From positions 1 through 22,092 of IMG/VR virus record IMGVR_UViG_3300001533_001499: DNA of 22,092 bases. The stretch is one strand, 5' to 3'. Position numbers and translations under genes: made by a program. Source of the DNA: a virus. Below, one piece after another: positions 21,694 to 22,092 of the stretch; the first letter of the stretch is position 1; each line of letters starts with the position of its first letter. Below the pieces are notes generated by a model that had not been told where the DNA came from, made no database searches, and saw only the letters and a program-made list of their open reading frames with translations.

Positions 21694-22028
21694 AACACTT
21701 AAAATTATTTGAAGAAATAAAAGATATAGATCAATATTATTTTGGAGAAAATAAACCAGATCCTATCGATCCTTTTGGTGAAGAGGATTGGGATGAAGTA
21801 GAACCAGATGGTACTTTCCTTACGTGGCTAAAAAGAGAATACCCGGATAAAAATTCTTGGAAGAAAATAAAGGAAATAGATTGTTCTAATAATAATTTAA
21901 CTTCCCTAGAAGGAATAGAGAATTTAAGGAATTTAACACATTTATGGTATTATAATAATAATTTCAGTAATGATTATAAGAATTATCTAAAGAAATATTG
22001 TAAGGAAAATAAAATAATATTAAGATGA
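21690..22028 (+). CDS. Acidic protein with a leucine-rich-repeat-like segment
   Basis: A 112-residue protein. It opens with MKHLKLFEEIKD, the shared N-terminal pattern, followed by the acidic stretch DPIDPFGEEDWDEVEPDG (24-41). Residues about 62-95 (IKEIDCSNNNLTSLEGIENLRNLTHLWYYNNNFS) give one to two leucine-rich-repeat turns of the type LxxLxCxxNxLTSLxGIExLxxLxxLxxxxN; repeats of this kind usually bind proteins. It is coupled by ATGA to the HAD gene upstream and to the next gene downstream. It shares 32 identical bases with that gene, so the two are tandem paralogues in part. Function unknown. Confidence 0.7.
   Translation: MKHLKLFEEIKDIDQYYFGENKPDPIDPFGEEDWDEVEPDGTFLTWLKREYPDKNSWKKIKEIDCSNNNLTSLEGIENLRNLTHLWYYNNNFSNDYKNYLKKYCKENKIILR
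21768..21799 (+). repeat. 32-bp direct repeat, copy 1
   Basis: Identical to the last 32 bases of the window (22061-22092), coding DPFGEEDWDE in the same frame. The repeat may extend past the window edge. Confidence 0.9.
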
Positions 22029-22092
22029 AGTACCTTAAATATTATGAAAATATGGATATTGATCCTTTTGGTGAAGAGGATTGGGATGAAGT
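22025..22092 (+). CDS. Partial acidic protein, paralogue of the preceding gene (cut by window end)
   Basis: Only the first 22 residues are present, running from the ATG that overlaps the previous stop as ATGA. They read MKYLKYYENMDIDPFGEEDWDE. The start matches the pattern of 19777 and 21690, and DPFGEEDWDE is identical to residues 27-36 of the preceding protein at both protein and DNA level. This suggests a tandem array of related small genes continuing to the right. A leucine-rich segment downstream would be expected but is outside the window. Confidence 0.65.
   Translation, partial: MKYLKYYENMDIDPFGEEDWDE
22061..22092 (+). repeat. 32-bp direct repeat, copy 2
   Basis: Exact second copy of 21768-21799, 293 bases downstream, ending at the window edge. 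Identity of DNA, not only of protein, suggests recent duplication or gene conversion. Confidence 0.9.

Noticed and set aside
1-22092. tRNA genes, suggested by the CCA-adding enzyme
   Set aside because: No intergenic space shows a cloverleaf-like arrangement with a GTTCRA-type T loop. Gaps are short and AT-rich.

Overview
This window looks like a piece of a large, AT-rich, T4-like contractile-tailed phage (myovirus), probably infecting a Bacteroidota host. Phage origin is shown by a gp18-like tail sheath, a gp19-like tail tube, a gp26-like zinc-ribbon baseplate protein with a small partner, PhoH, free-standing homing-type endonucleases and tight ATGA overlaps. The Bacteroidota link is inference. 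It rests on A/T-rich leaders mostly without Shine-Dalgarno sequences, and on a lipoprotein with a Tyr/Pro-rich segment of a kind I associate with that phylum. No tRNA, rRNA, CRISPR array or integrase was seen. Genes lie on both strands and no gene-free stretch exceeds 300 bases.

Layout. 125-2178 (minus): a PD-(D/E)XK-like nuclease and a CCA-adding enzyme, overlapping by ATGA. 2229-4054 (plus): three small unknown proteins and one low-complexity protein with a 20-residue tandem duplication. 4092-4895 (minus): PhoH ATPase. 4974-6224 (plus): a conserved-looking phage protein carrying a GC-rich in-frame insertion. 6253-7953 (minus): a YkuK-like RNase H fold protein and a four-S1-domain protein. 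8045-10877 (minus): two probable tail or baseplate proteins. 10981-13073 (minus): a Tyr/Pro-rich lipoprotein and a Vsr-like homing endonuclease. 13192-19466 (plus): sheath, tube, a truncated HNH gene, the gp26-like protein and its small partner. 19520-22092 (plus): accessory genes, including an acyl-carrier-protein-like protein without the phosphopantetheine serine, a truncated DUF723-like fragment, a HAD-fold protein and two related acidic proteins, the second cut by the window end.

Signals that tie the window together. (1) The motif TTAATATATAAA, or a one- or two-base variant, lies just upstream of gene starts on both strands in matching orientation, and forms divergent pairs at 4913/4941 and 13077/13153. 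It is a good candidate for the phage's own (late) promoter. (2) Convergent or unit-ending genes are closed by hairpin terminators. (3) Several accessory proteins share a short N-terminus of the type MKxLKxFE, or Phe-rich followed by Glu, recalling the capsid-targeting sequence of T4 internal proteins. (4) GC-rich palindromes sit in the coding sequence of three otherwise AT-rich genes, one of them flanked by a 10-base direct duplication.
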